This document shows positions 45,955 through 54,239 of a stretch of DNA of 64,000 bases, piece after piece. Source of the stretch: Polynucleobacter aenigmaticus (GTDB lineage: Bacteria > Pseudomonadota > Gammaproteobacteria > Burkholderiales > Burkholderiaceae); the NCBI RefSeq assembly GCF_002206635.1, contig NZ_NGUO01000011.1:62001-126000 (forward strand), written 5' to 3'. Positions within the stretch are counted from its first letter, which is position 1. Each line of letters begins with the position of its first letter. The notes beneath the pieces are model-generated. The model searched no databases, was not told the origin of the DNA, and saw only the letters and a program-made list of their open reading frames with translations. The position numbers and the translations under genes are program-made.

Positions 45955-46563
45955 ATGATTCAGATTCAGATCTGGGCTGACTTTGAATGTCCATATAGTT
46001 ACTTTCAGACTATCGTTCTTGAAAAGCTCGAAACAAAGTATCAAGACAGACTGGAGATAGTATGGAGAGCATTTGAATTAACCCCAGTTGAGGGCAATAT
46101 ATCTCCCTCACAATCCTACATGGATAATCTTGAGGCCGCTAAGTCTGAGCCCATTGTTATGCAAGAGAATCTTAAGCTTTTAACGCCAAAATTTCTAACC
46201 TATACATGGCTTGCGCAAGAGAGTGTTTACTTTGCTAATTCTCAAGGGAAATCATTAAAACTTGCTAGAGCCTTATTTGACGCATTCTTTTTGCAAGGAA
46301 TGGATATTGGTAGCGAAGCGGCGGTAATGCAGATTGCTTCTCAAGAAGGTATTGATATTGAACGCCTAAAACAAGCTGTTGATAACGGCGAATTGACCAA
46401 ACACGTTATGGCCGATGAGCAAGAGTTCAAGACTTACGGGTTTCAAGGGCTTCCAGCAATGCTTATCGGTGAAAAGAATTTTTCTCCTCGTAGTTTCATG
46501 CCTGTAAATGGATATCAAACGTTTGATGAGCTATCTGAAATCATTCAGGGCCTTGTTATGTAA
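45955..46563 (+). CDS. DsbA-family thioredoxin-fold protein (FrnE-like)
   Basis: A 202-residue protein without signal peptide. IWADFECPYSYFQTIVLEKL holds a CPYS motif (Cys12), in place of CxxC, and FQGLPAMLIGEKNFSP has the cis-Pro loop. The helical insert SLKLARALFDAFFLQGMDIG is typical of FrnE/2-hydroxychromene-2-carboxylate isomerase relatives. With one Cys it may use glutathione as do kappa-class transferases. Substrate unknown. It follows Coq7 by 42 bp. Confidence 0.82.
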   Translation: MIQIQIWADFECPYSYFQTIVLEKLETKYQDRLEIVWRAFELTPVEGNISPSQSYMDNLEAAKSEPIVMQENLKLLTPKFLTYTWLAQESVYFANSQGKSLKLARALFDAFFLQGMDIGSEAAVMQIASQEGIDIERLKQAVDNGELTKHVMADEQEFKTYGFQGLPAMLIGEKNFSPRSFMPVNGYQTFDELSEIIQGLVM

Positions 46564-46694
46564 TGATGCTCTTAGTCATTAAAGATCAGATTGGTCCAAT
46601 TTAAGGCTTTTCCTCAAAAATTTAATCTGCCAACATATCTCATTAAGCTAGTTGTGATAGTCTAAACCCAGGACTAAACCAATAGGAGATACAA

Positions 46695-47114
46695 ATGAAG
46701 ATAACTCATGTTTTAGCAAAAGTTGTTTTGGGATTGTGTGTTGGCGTCGCTTCATTAGGTGCTTTTGCACAGTCAATGAAAGTAACTCTTACTGGCTCTC
46801 AAGAGGTGCCACCAGTAATGACCTCAGCTTCTGGGGTAGGCGCAATCATGGTTGCTCCAGACGGAGCGGTGTCGGGAACCATCACAACGACAGGTATCGA
46901 GGCAACCATGGCACATATTCATGAGGCGCCGATGGGCCAAAATGGCCCAGTTATTGTTCCATTTACCAAGACTTCAGATAATGTTTGGACTGCCCCCGCT
47001 GGTGCCAAGTTAACGGATGCCCAGCTCCAAAGCTTGAAGAGCGGCAATCTTTATCTCAATGTTCATAGTGCCACCAATAAACCTGGTGAAATAAGAGCCC
47101 AACTTAAGCCTTAG
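46695..47114 (+). CDS. Exported CHRD-domain protein
   Basis: A 139-residue secreted protein: signal peptide ending GAFAQS, then one CHRD domain (VTLTGSQEVPPVMTSASGVG, then MAHIHEAPMGQNGPVIVPF, and LYLNVHSATNKPGEIRAQL). The HIHxA and NVHS motifs are family hallmarks; the function of bacterial CHRD proteins is unknown. AGGAG precedes the ATG by seven bases. Confidence 0.88.
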   Translation: MKITHVLAKVVLGLCVGVASLGAFAQSMKVTLTGSQEVPPVMTSASGVGAIMVAPDGAVSGTITTTGIEATMAHIHEAPMGQNGPVIVPFTKTSDNVWTAPAGAKLTDAQLQSLKSGNLYLNVHSATNKPGEIRAQLKP

Positions 47115-47121
47115 ATTAAAT

Positions 47122-47146
47122 ATTCTTAGCTAAGGCCACTAAGAAT
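47122..47146. terminator. Possible terminator hairpin between convergent genes
   Basis: ATTCTTAG and CTAAGAAT form a perfect 8-bp stem with a 9-base loop in the 42-bp gap between the CHRD gene and the methyltransferase gene. No clear T-run. Confidence 0.4.
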
Positions 47147-47156
47147 GATTGAAGAA

Positions 47157-47789
47157 CTACTTTTTCCAAACGCTTGCCAGCCATGGCTGTTGTTCAATTG
47201 GTAGTCCACTTGGCCTATAGTAATGTTCGATTTCAGTAAATTTTGCATCGGTCATAAAAGATCTCCAGCTCTCTAAATCATGATATGAGCCAAATCGGTC
47301 TCCGTACCAAACTTCTTCGTTATTACCCCGAGGGTTTGAGCTAAAAAGAATACCGTTGGGTTTTAAGCATGCCCATAAATTACTTAGTACTTTGGGTAAT
47401 AGCTTATTGGGAATATGAAATAGTGAAGCGTTGGCAAAAATACCGTCAAATGTGTTATCTGGCAAAGATAAGTTAAAAAAATCTTGGACTAAGATTTCGC
47501 AACCGCTTTTCGTTTTAGCTATTTGAGCTGCTTCTTTGCTACCTTCAAGCCCAACAGCAACATGACCAAGCTTAGCAAAGGTTTGTAGATCTCTTCCCGG
47601 ACCACATCCAAAATCCAGAATATGAAACGGTGGCTCAGTCTTGATTGTGCTTAATAGGGCATCAATATTTTGACTGACATCATGATCTTTTGTGCCCTCA
47701 TAATAAGTAACAGCATTTTGATCATAATGCGCGATAGTCGTTTGTGAGATTAAAGCGGATTCACTTATGAGATTTTTAAATGTAGACAT
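47157..47789 (-). CDS. Class I SAM-dependent methyltransferase
   Basis: From the ATG at 47789 the product has 210 residues. ILDFGCGPGRDLQTFAKLGH is motif I, followed by VGLEGSKEAAQIAK, ILVQDFFNLSLPDNTFDGIF and a post-motif LLPKVLSNLWACLKPNGIL. It is UbiE/Methyltransf_25-like with unknown substrate. A TTG-started frame extends to 47828, inside yceI, but lacks support. It follows yceI on the minus strand. Confidence 0.85.
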   Translation of the reverse strand: MSTFKNLISESALISQTTIAHYDQNAVTYYEGTKDHDVSQNIDALLSTIKTEPPFHILDFGCGPGRDLQTFAKLGHVAVGLEGSKEAAQIAKTKSGCEILVQDFFNLSLPDNTFDGIFANASLFHIPNKLLPKVLSNLWACLKPNGILFSSNPRGNNEEVWYGDRFGSYHDLESWRSFMTDAKFTEIEHYYRPSGLPIEQQPWLASVWKK

Positions 47790-47808
47790 AATGAGTTTGA
47801 AACTAAGG

Positions 47809-48375
47809 CTATTCTTTTGATGCCTCAATTACTATATTTAAGCTTATTTCATCTCCAACAAATGGTACGTATTTTCCCAGATTAAATTCTGAGCGACTTA
47901 ACTTCGCGCTTGCGTTAGCGCCACACATGTATTTCAAAGTAATAAAGTTACGACTACAAGCAAAGTTGCTTACTTCAATATTAATAGGCTTGGTAATGCC
48001 TTTAATAGTCAGCTCGCCTGAGAGCGATGTAATAGCCTGATTGTTAAATATAACCTTATCAGAAGTGAATTTGGCTACAGGAAATTTTTCAGAATTAAAG
48101 TAATCTTCGCTTCTAAGTAACTTGTTAAAGGTATCGGAGCCTGTGCTAACTGAGCCAGTCTCAGTAGCAATTTCTATGGTGCCGCCATCCATTTGATCAT
48201 TGAGTGTAATGGTTCCATTCACCCTGTCAAAACGACTAGTTTGAATCGAGTAAGCTAAATGCTTGTAGCTAAAGCTAACAAAGGTGTGCTCAGGATCGGT
48301 AACATAAATTTCTGCTGATTGTGCCGAGGAGGTGACCAAGGTCAGGAGTAAGGCGCTTATATAAAAAAAGTTCAT
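47809..48375 (-). CDS. YceI-family periplasmic protein
   Basis: A 188-residue exported lipocalin-like protein: signal peptide (MNFFYISALLLTLVTSSAQS), then VTDPEHTFVSFSYKHLAYS, the His-containing N-terminal strand of YceI, RFDRVNGTITL, and SLSGELTIKGITKPINIEV. YceI proteins bind isoprenoid or ubiquinone-like lipids. Its presence near the Coq7-like gene fits a quinone link, which is inference. Confidence 0.9.
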   Translation of the reverse strand: MNFFYISALLLTLVTSSAQSAEIYVTDPEHTFVSFSYKHLAYSIQTSRFDRVNGTITLNDQMDGGTIEIATETGSVSTGSDTFNKLLRSEDYFNSEKFPVAKFTSDKVIFNNQAITSLSGELTIKGITKPINIEVSNFACSRNFITLKYMCGANASAKLSRSEFNLGKYVPFVGDEISLNIVIEASKE

Positions 48376-48597
48376 TAGGCATTTTAGGTGTTGATGTGAG
48401 TATGCGCTGAATCAGCGCCCCTATCCTCAATAGAGTCCTAAATACCTTCTTTTTAGTCTTTCCGACAGTTGAGGTATCAATTCGGGCTTCAAAAAGCTGG
48501 CATGGCAAGCATAAAATCTACTTATATGAGTTAATTCATGTAATTGACGCTGATACCAAGCTCAATACCAATATTACAAAAGCAAAAGCCGTTAGCG

Positions 48598-48798
48598 ATG
48601 CCTCTCCGAAATTCACCAAGTCAGATACGAGACTTAGATGATCTCAGTCAAATAAGTCATATTGTTGCTGACAAGCGCAGGGGTCAACGCTCATTAGCCA
48701 AGAAATCAAGGCGTAATCGACATTACGAAAAACAATTTATTCGTAATACGCTCACGCGTGCATCTATTAATCCATCTGAAGGGCCGATAGAGTCTTGA
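48598..48798 (+). CDS. Small basic hypothetical protein (66 residues)
   Basis: The ATG at 48598 starts a highly charged protein with IVADKRRGQRSLAKKSRRNR and HYEKQFIRNTLTRA. It has no signal or membrane segment and could bind nucleic acid. An upstream TTG (48544) extends the frame by 18 codons. It ends 38 bp before the VOC gene. No family recognised. Confidence 0.5.
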   Translation: MPLRNSPSQIRDLDDLSQISHIVADKRRGQRSLAKKSRRNRHYEKQFIRNTLTRASINPSEGPIES

Positions 48799-48836
48799 GT
48801 TGCATCACTGTATTAAATAACTTAATAGGAAGAATC

Positions 48837-49217
48837 ATGTTTAGTCACATTATGTTGGGCGCAAATGATTTAGAAGTTTCAAGGGACTTCTATGATGCCG
48901 CTTTAGGAGCTTTGGGTATCAAAGCCGGGAGCTTTAGTCATGACAAATACTTTTATCGCGGTCCTGGCGGAGTCTTTGCTATTACTAAGCCTATTGATGG
49001 TAACGAAGCTACTCATGCCAATGGCGGCACAATCGGCTTTAGTGCCAAATCAATCGCTGATGTAGATGCATTCCATGCCATCGGTGTTGCTCATGGAGGT
49101 ACTTCCTGTGAAGGTGACCCTGGCTACCGAGAGGGTGTCGCTGGCACTGTATATATTGCTTGGCTCAGAGATCCTGCTGGCAATAAAATCTGCGCAATGC
49201 ATAGGCCACCGAAATAA
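48837..49217 (+). CDS. VOC-family (glyoxalase/bleomycin resistance) protein
   Basis: The ATG at 48837 has AGGA seven bases upstream and gives 126 residues. FSHIMLGANDLEVSRDFYDA starts the first beta-alpha-beta-beta-beta module and YIAWLRDPAGNKICAMHRPP ends the second, with metal-ligand-like His/Glu at SHIM and in YREGVAGTVY. The family includes lyases, dioxygenases and resistance proteins; the substrate is unknown. Confidence 0.85.
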   Translation: MFSHIMLGANDLEVSRDFYDAALGALGIKAGSFSHDKYFYRGPGGVFAITKPIDGNEATHANGGTIGFSAKSIADVDAFHAIGVAHGGTSCEGDPGYREGVAGTVYIAWLRDPAGNKICAMHRPPK

Positions 49218-49262
49218 GAGCTTACCTCGCTAGGGTTAGGTTGGGTTGTTAGGCGAGATTGG

Positions 49263-50813
49263 CTAAAACTCAAGGGTCAGCTGTGGGCTTGCCTCTGTAG
49301 TTTTAGCTGAAGATTTTTTACGTATGGAACCGCCTGCCCGAGAAGCATGTTTATCGACAACTGATTTTTTGCCAGCCCGAACCTCCGATAGGTTACGTCT
49401 AGCATGTAGGCGATCTTTAGATAGCTTTGTAGCAACAGCAATATCTACTAATGGTTGGGGGATGTCTCTACCAATATTGTTTTGTACTTCTTGAGGCATA
49501 TTCCAGGGTTCAAAAAGCCACATATCAGGTACTTGGCGCATATAGGGAAGCCATTTTCTTACGAAAAAGCCCTTTTGATCATGGTCTTGCGCTTGCTTGA
49601 TCGGGTTGTAAACGCGTGTCACATTGATTCCGGTCGTACCCGATTGCATTTGTAATTGGCTCCAATGGATTCCGGGTTCATAGTCCAAAAATTGGGTAGA
49701 TAACCAATCTCCTACAGGTTTCCAGTGCAACCAAAGTGGGTAGGCCGCAACTGAGACTAGCATTGCGCGCATTCTAAAATTGAGCCATCCTGTTTCTCGC
49801 AGCATGATGACGCAAGCGTCCACCATGGGCCAACCCGTCTTACCATCCTTCAAGGCATTGAAGTAGTCGTCGTTAAATTCATTTTCGCGTAATGCATCAT
49901 ATCCACGGTGCATATTTCGCCACTCGATTTCAGGCTCGCTCTCCAACTTTTGAATAAAATGACAATGCCAATACAAGCGACTCATAAAAGCAGTTAAACC
50001 TGACTTTCTTCTACTGGCATCTGGAGACATTTGAAGCAGCTCTTCATTTGTTGCTTGCACTACTTCCCTGATGCTAAGACACCCATAAGTTAGATACACA
50101 GATAGTCGAGAGCATGCATCTGGGGCTGATAGAGGCGATGAAATCCCACCTCGGTACCACATACTTCGCTGCTTCAAAAAACTATTAAGGGTTCTAAGTG
50201 CAACCGATCTTCCACCGCGTTGTCTTAACGGTGGATTATGTCCTAGGTGCGCAGGTGCCTGCATCGTAGATGGTGTCAGATAATGAGCGCTAGGGTTCGG
50301 CACTGGCACACTAGAAAGCGGAGCTTTCCAAAATTGAATGGGTGGTAGTTCACATAAAGGTGCTTCCATGTGTTTTTGCCAATTAGCTTGCCATTCATTA
50401 CGATTTTTTAGTCCTCTAGTAACTCCAAACTGGGTATATTGACCCCAATGAATGCCACGAGACTGACACCATTTACTAACGTCTCGATCTCTGGAGTAAG
50501 TCAATCCATTGCCAGTTTCCTGATGAGAATGCAAACCCTGAAAAGGATTAGCTTCCCAGATGTTATTTAGCACTTCAGTAACTTCACCTACATGGATTTC
50601 GATAGTGCCGCCGCGTAAACGAAGCTGGGTATCGAGGTCGTGAAGGGACTCCCGAATAAACTCAAAATGTTGGAGGGCAACATCAGGCTGCATCCATAAC
50701 GTTGGCTCAAGCACGTAAATGCAGCGAATTGGCCCTATCTTTGCAGCCTCGACAAGAGCGGCATGGTCCTCACAGCGCAAGTCACGCTTAAACCAAACCA
50801 GTTGATAACTCAT
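49263..50813 (-). CDS. Deoxyribodipyrimidine photolyase/cryptochrome
   Basis: A 516-residue member of the photolyase/cryptochrome family. The antenna domain starts LVWFKRDLRCEDHAALVEA; the FAD-binding helical domain shows RGGISSPLSAPDACSRLSVY, FMSRLYWHCHFIQKLE, GKTGWPMVDACVIMLRETGW, LNFRMRAMLVSVAAYPLWLH and GDWLSTQFLDYEPGIHWSQL. About 60 C-terminal residues form a Lys/Arg/Ser-rich tail (ARRNLSEVRAGKKSVVDKHA) beyond the photolyase core, reminiscent of cryptochrome extensions. Nearby folE and folB suggest a pterin chromophore supply. Repair versus signalling cannot be decided here. Confidence 0.87.
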   Translation of the reverse strand: MSYQLVWFKRDLRCEDHAALVEAAKIGPIRCIYVLEPTLWMQPDVALQHFEFIRESLHDLDTQLRLRGGTIEIHVGEVTEVLNNIWEANPFQGLHSHQETGNGLTYSRDRDVSKWCQSRGIHWGQYTQFGVTRGLKNRNEWQANWQKHMEAPLCELPPIQFWKAPLSSVPVPNPSAHYLTPSTMQAPAHLGHNPPLRQRGGRSVALRTLNSFLKQRSMWYRGGISSPLSAPDACSRLSVYLTYGCLSIREVVQATNEELLQMSPDASRRKSGLTAFMSRLYWHCHFIQKLESEPEIEWRNMHRGYDALRENEFNDDYFNALKDGKTGWPMVDACVIMLRETGWLNFRMRAMLVSVAAYPLWLHWKPVGDWLSTQFLDYEPGIHWSQLQMQSGTTGINVTRVYNPIKQAQDHDQKGFFVRKWLPYMRQVPDMWLFEPWNMPQEVQNNIGRDIPQPLVDIAVATKLSKDRLHARRNLSEVRAGKKSVVDKHASRAGGSIRKKSSAKTTEASPQLTLEF

Positions 50814-51154
50814 AATTAATTAGTAGAGAAGATGAATTCAGACTAATAATAGTTCGAAATTAAGCTCATTGAAATACAAAATTTCATCATATAAGCCTTT
50901 GGGAAACTTTGCCTAGTCAGTGACTCTATATTCGATTTAAAACTTACAAAAAAGCGCCTTTCAAATAAAAAGTGAAATTTGAGTATTTAAGCGTTACTTT
51001 GAGTAACTCTGGGCAAAAAATGTGTAATGTAATCTCTACGCTTTTTCATGCTACTTCAACTAAATTTGATGGTTTTTGTTTATGTGCTGAGCTAGCCCTG
51101 ACTAAAATTAAGGTATTTACTGCTTATGTTAGTCTTGCGCACTTTTGTGCTTTA

Positions 51155-51814
51155 ATGCCTTCCAATATGATCACCGTTGTTATTGCTTCCTACAGATACG
51201 GACACCTTGCAGCGCATTGCATTGAGTCCCTGCTATCTCAAACTAAAGCTCCCTCTAGAATTCTATTTGTCGACGATGGGGCAGATGATTGCAGGCACCT
51301 CCCTAATTTATATCCTGATATTGAGTATATTTTGAGGCTTCAGAATTTAGGTACGGTAGATAACTTTCATGATGTGCTGATGAGGGTGGACACGGAATAT
51401 GTTCTGTTCATTGGAGCTGATAATTGGCTGAGATCTGATGCGATTGAATTACTTTCAAATGCCCATGCTGATATTGTCACTTATGACATTGTGGTTACTG
51501 GGGAGCTAAAGGAAGAAATTCATGATCGCGTGCCTGGGGAGACTAAACCTCACCAAGGAGATCTCTACTGGGATCGAGGTGGAAAGCACCATGGCTCGAT
51601 GATGTATCGCACGGCCTTAGGCCAGCAAGTCGGCTACAAAAGAAGGTATGTGGATGGTGTGCACCCACAAGAGGATTGGAATCTTTGGGATAAGATGCGC
51701 GAGCAGGGCGCTTCTGTAGCCAGTCTGAATGAAGGCCTTTTGTACTATAGAAGGCACCGTGAAAATTTTCTAAAGTATGACCATCTCGTGGATGCTCTTG
51801 AGGAAGAGACTTAA
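51155..51814 (+). CDS. Family 2 glycosyltransferase
   Basis: From the ATG at 51155 the product has 219 residues; a frame open to 50972 adds a non-conserved extension, and ATG 51167 is an alternative. ITVVIASYRYGHLAAHCIES starts the GT-A fold, ILFVDDGADD binds the nucleotide-sugar, and LFIGADNWL corresponds to the DxD region (here ADN). HPQEDWNLWDKM is the acceptor-side ED motif. Substrate unknown. It is convergent with folB, separated by four bases. Confidence 0.8.
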   Translation: MPSNMITVVIASYRYGHLAAHCIESLLSQTKAPSRILFVDDGADDCRHLPNLYPDIEYILRLQNLGTVDNFHDVLMRVDTEYVLFIGADNWLRSDAIELLSNAHADIVTYDIVVTGELKEEIHDRVPGETKPHQGDLYWDRGGKHHGSMMYRTALGQQVGYKRRYVDGVHPQEDWNLWDKMREQGASVASLNEGLLYYRRHRENFLKYDHLVDALEEET

Positions 51815-51818
51815 GGGT

Positions 51819-52214
51819 CTAAGCCAGTGCTGTTCTCATGCTGCTTAGGCTGCTTTCATCAACGAATAGCTTGATCCCTAACACTCCTGAGCCCCTCAGT
51901 GCCGGTGTTTTCCTAAGGCTAATTTCTAGAGACTCAATCTCAAGATAGCTTGCACATGCTTCAACTATTCTGGTGGTTAATCTTTCTTGGGTCTCATAAT
52001 GCCCATCTGCGGCCAATCGATCAATTTCAATTACAAGTGGGTCGTAGTCAAACACCCTATTCATGAAATCTTCTGAGATCAAGATGAGCTTTGGATTAAT
52101 CCAAAGCGTTAGATTAAGTAAATGCTGATCAGGAATAGCATCCCCTGGAGCATACGTACCAATTTGAGTATTTAGTCGGAGATCTTTTAATTCTATGCAG
52201 GCCGTTGATGACAT
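51819..52214 (-). CDS. folB: Dihydroneopterin aldolase-like protein (FolB)
   Basis: A 131-residue T-fold protein: IELKDLRLNTQIGTYAPGDA resembles the FolB start (strand, then I-G-x-Y), LLNLTLWINPKL the second strand, and ETQERLTTRIVEACASYLEI the long helix with the catalytic-Glu region. It would make 6-hydroxymethyl-dihydropterin from dihydroneopterin. It follows folE by 22 bp, giving two steps of pterin synthesis together. Confidence 0.83.
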   Translation of the reverse strand: MSSTACIELKDLRLNTQIGTYAPGDAIPDQHLLNLTLWINPKLILISEDFMNRVFDYDPLVIEIDRLAADGHYETQERLTTRIVEACASYLEIESLEISLRKTPALRGSGVLGIKLFVDESSLSSMRTALA

Positions 52215-52236
52215 TTGGTGCTCTCGGGTAATTTCA

Positions 52237-52920
52237 TTAATTGGGTTTAATCAATGATAAAAATTCTCGACGCAAATTGGGGTCCTTTAAGAAGGAGCCA
52301 CGCATCACGCTATTGATCATCTTCGAGTCTGGGTCCTTAACGCCACGCCACTGCATACAGAAATGATCCGCATCCATCACGATCGCAACACCCGTCGGCT
52401 TGACCTTCTTCTCAATCATATCGGCCAGCTCAACTACCGCTTCCTCCTGAATTTGAGGTCGACACATTACCCATTCGGTAAGTCGTGAATATTTTGATAG
52501 CCCAATAAGAGCTGAGTTTTTATTGGGTAAAATGCCAATCCAAACTCTACCCATAATGGGGCAAAGGTGATGAGAGCAGGCGCTTCTTACGGTAATTGGG
52601 CCAATTATCATCAACTCATTTAAGTGGCTGACATTAGGAAACTTGGTTAGCGCTGGCTGCTCAACGTAACGACCATTAAATACTTCCTTTACAAACATCT
52701 TGGCAACCCGCCTACTTGTATTTTGAGTGTTATGGTCACTCTTAGTGTCGATAACAAGACTTTCTAAAACGGATTGCATTTTTTCTGCAACCTCGTCGAT
52801 AAGCCCATCTAGCTCACCAGGTTTAATGAAATCAGCAATATTGTCATTTGCGTGAAATCTAGCTTTCTTTACTTTAATCCTTTTGCGAATTATTTCTGAT
52901 AGTGGGGTGCCATCGTTCAT
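52237..52920 (-). CDS. folE: GTP cyclohydrolase I
   Basis: A 227-residue FolE enzyme. The zinc and catalytic residues are in SACSHHLCPIMGRVWIGILP (Cys, His-His, Cys), with LIGLSKYSRLTEWVMCRPQI, QEEAVVELADMIEKKVKPTG and DADHFCMQWRGVKD following. It converts GTP to dihydroneopterin triphosphate. It is upstream of folB and downstream of a glutathione peroxidase gene. The pterin made could feed folate or the photolyase antenna. Confidence 0.92.
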   Translation of the reverse strand: MNDGTPLSEIIRKRIKVKKARFHANDNIADFIKPGELDGLIDEVAEKMQSVLESLVIDTKSDHNTQNTSRRVAKMFVKEVFNGRYVEQPALTKFPNVSHLNELMIIGPITVRSACSHHLCPIMGRVWIGILPNKNSALIGLSKYSRLTEWVMCRPQIQEEAVVELADMIEKKVKPTGVAIVMDADHFCMQWRGVKDPDSKMINSVMRGSFLKDPNLRREFLSLIKPN

Positions 52921-52940
52921 AAATTATTTCTTATCATGCT

Positions 52941-53414
52941 TTAGAGGAGTTTTTGAATGTCAGTACGCATGCTCTTCGGTGTAGTGGCCGATGCAAACCT
53001 ATTTACAGGGATGCCGTCCCTACCAATAAGAAACTTAGTAAAGTTCCACTTAATTGCTTCTGTTCCCAGTATCCCGGGAGTAGCAGCTTTGAGATAGTTA
53101 AAAAGAGGGTGAGCGTTAGACCCGTTCACATCAACTTTCTTAAAAATAGGAAAGCTTACGCCATAGTTTGTTTTACAAAACTGTCCGATCTGTTCAGAGC
53201 TTCCTGGCTCCTGACCGCCAAATTGATTGCAGGGAAAGGCTAGGATTTCAAAATCATTCCCACGAAACTCTTCATATAGAGATTGAAGTTCTTGATATTG
53301 GGAGGTGAATCCACATTTGCTTGCCACATTGACTGCAACCAGCAGTTTGCCAGCATAGTCCATAATGTTTTCTTCGCGACCGTCAAGGCGCTTTAAAGGG
53401 ATGTCGGGAAGCAT
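52941..53414 (-). CDS. Glutathione peroxidase family protein
   Basis: A 157-residue cytosolic peroxidase. The peroxidatic Cys is in VNVASKCGFTSQYQEL, with FPCNQFGGQEPG and the Gln/Trp pair in KWNFTKFLI, completing the Cys-Gln-Trp tetrad. It reduces hydroperoxides with thioredoxin or glutathione. It starts the minus-strand gpx-folE-folB series, consistent with the stress theme of module 2. Confidence 0.92.
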   Translation of the reverse strand: MLPDIPLKRLDGREENIMDYAGKLLVAVNVASKCGFTSQYQELQSLYEEFRGNDFEILAFPCNQFGGQEPGSSEQIGQFCKTNYGVSFPIFKKVDVNGSNAHPLFNYLKAATPGILGTEAIKWNFTKFLIGRDGIPVNRFASATTPKSMRTDIQKLL

Positions 53415-53658
53415 CGTTTATTTGTTTGCTCAGATATAAATTTTCTTTAATTTATCTGAAAATGACGACCCTTGCAGGGCGGTTAATTAATAGGGCTTTT
53501 TTACACTGGTTTAGCTACTCAAAAGTTATGCAAACAGCTGTGTAGTTTCGTAGTGCTGAGGCTAGGAGATTTATTGTGCCTGATGCTAAATCGAGTGTCA
53601 GCTATCAATATAAGAAGAGGGAGAAACCAGTTAAGCACCCCACACTTGCTTCGATATA

Positions 53659-53931
53659 CGCGAACATTATGATGGCAAAGAAATCTTTGTAATTGGTAGG
53701 GTATTTAGAGATGAGTATGGCCGCTACTTTGCTGGATCCTAGATTAGATGGCCGCATATTAGTCTGCACTGGCCTTTTAATGAGGAAGGTTATAGGATTT
53801 TAGTTAAGACGCGCTACGGCGGGGTTTTCTTTGTGTGTCAGCTTTGGGTCGGGCTCTGCCGATTTGACTTAGGTAGGACGAATGGCATGTTTGCATCCAA
53901 AAGCCGCCCGACATATTTTTTGAGGGCTTAA
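53659..53931 (+). pseudogene. Possible decayed coding sequence near the right end of module 2
   Basis: One frame reads REHYDGKEIFVIGRVFRDEY with an in-frame TAG at 53740, then goes on as IRWPHISLHWPFNEEGYRIL to a TAA at 53929. The composition looks protein-like on both sides of the stop, but no start, ribosome-binding site or family is recognised. The rest of 53415-53991 has no supportable gene. Confidence 0.25.
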
Positions 53932-53991
53932 AAAATTAAATGCAAGGTTAAAGATTAAGACTATTTTCTTTGCGAGCAAATCAAGCACTGA

Positions 53992-54157
53992 ACAGTAAAA
54001 AGAAAGTTTGCATAAAGAGGCTCTAAATTTGTACTACTGAAAAGATATCAAACCAATATAAACAATGGGTTAGGAGGGTCTAACCTGCAATTCAGTAGTA
54101 CAAATCAAATATCGTAAGTCATTGATTTATATAGGTATTACGGTACTCCGACGTATG
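53992..54157 (+). repeat. Right-end block of module 2
   Basis: It is a 166-bp diverged copy of 40381-40545. It contains TTGTACTACTGAA at 54029, its inverse TTCAGTAGTACAA at 54091, and the same hairpin GGTTAG-GAGGGT-CTAACC at 54068-54085. It ends exactly at core C. Confidence 0.88.
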
Positions 54158-54205
54158 GGCTACGAACCAAGGGGTCGTGGGTTCAATTCCTGCCAGCCGC
54201 ACCAT
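54158..54205 (+). repeat. Direct repeat C (attR-like): 48-bp tRNA-Arg 3' fragment
   Basis: These 48 bp match 33665-33712 and 40546-40593 exactly (GGCTACGAACC through GCACCAT). The 5' half of the tRNA is missing. A hairpin terminator related to those after copies A and B follows, but the 250-bp left-end block does not. Confidence 0.93.
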
Positions 54206-54211
54206 TTTTAT

Positions 54212-54238
54212 AAGGGCTCCCAGTTTGGGAGCCCTTTT
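54212..54238 (+). terminator. Terminator after tRNA-Arg fragment C
   Basis: AAGGGCTCCC and GGGAGCCCTT form a 10-bp stem with loop AGTTT and T residues; related to the hairpins at 33721 and 40602. Confidence 0.82.
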
Positions 54239-54239
54239 C

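Larger units (their letters stand above)
40546..54157. mobile_element. Integrative module 2 at tRNA-Arg (13612 bp, no integrase)
   Basis: It runs from core B to the base before core C, with the same left- and right-end blocks as module 1 but unrelated cargo: an XRE regulator, an aspartic protease-like gene, Dps, Ohr, several micro-ORFs, an Rrf2-like regulator, Coq7-like, DsbA-like, CHRD, methyltransferase, YceI, VOC, photolyase, glycosyltransferase, FolB, FolE and glutathione peroxidase. No recombinase gene is visible. Confidence 0.75.

Noticed and set aside
50972..51154. 61-codon N-terminal extension of the glycosyltransferase
   Set aside because: The GT-A fold starts at ITVVIASY; the extension has no family features and no ribosome-binding site.
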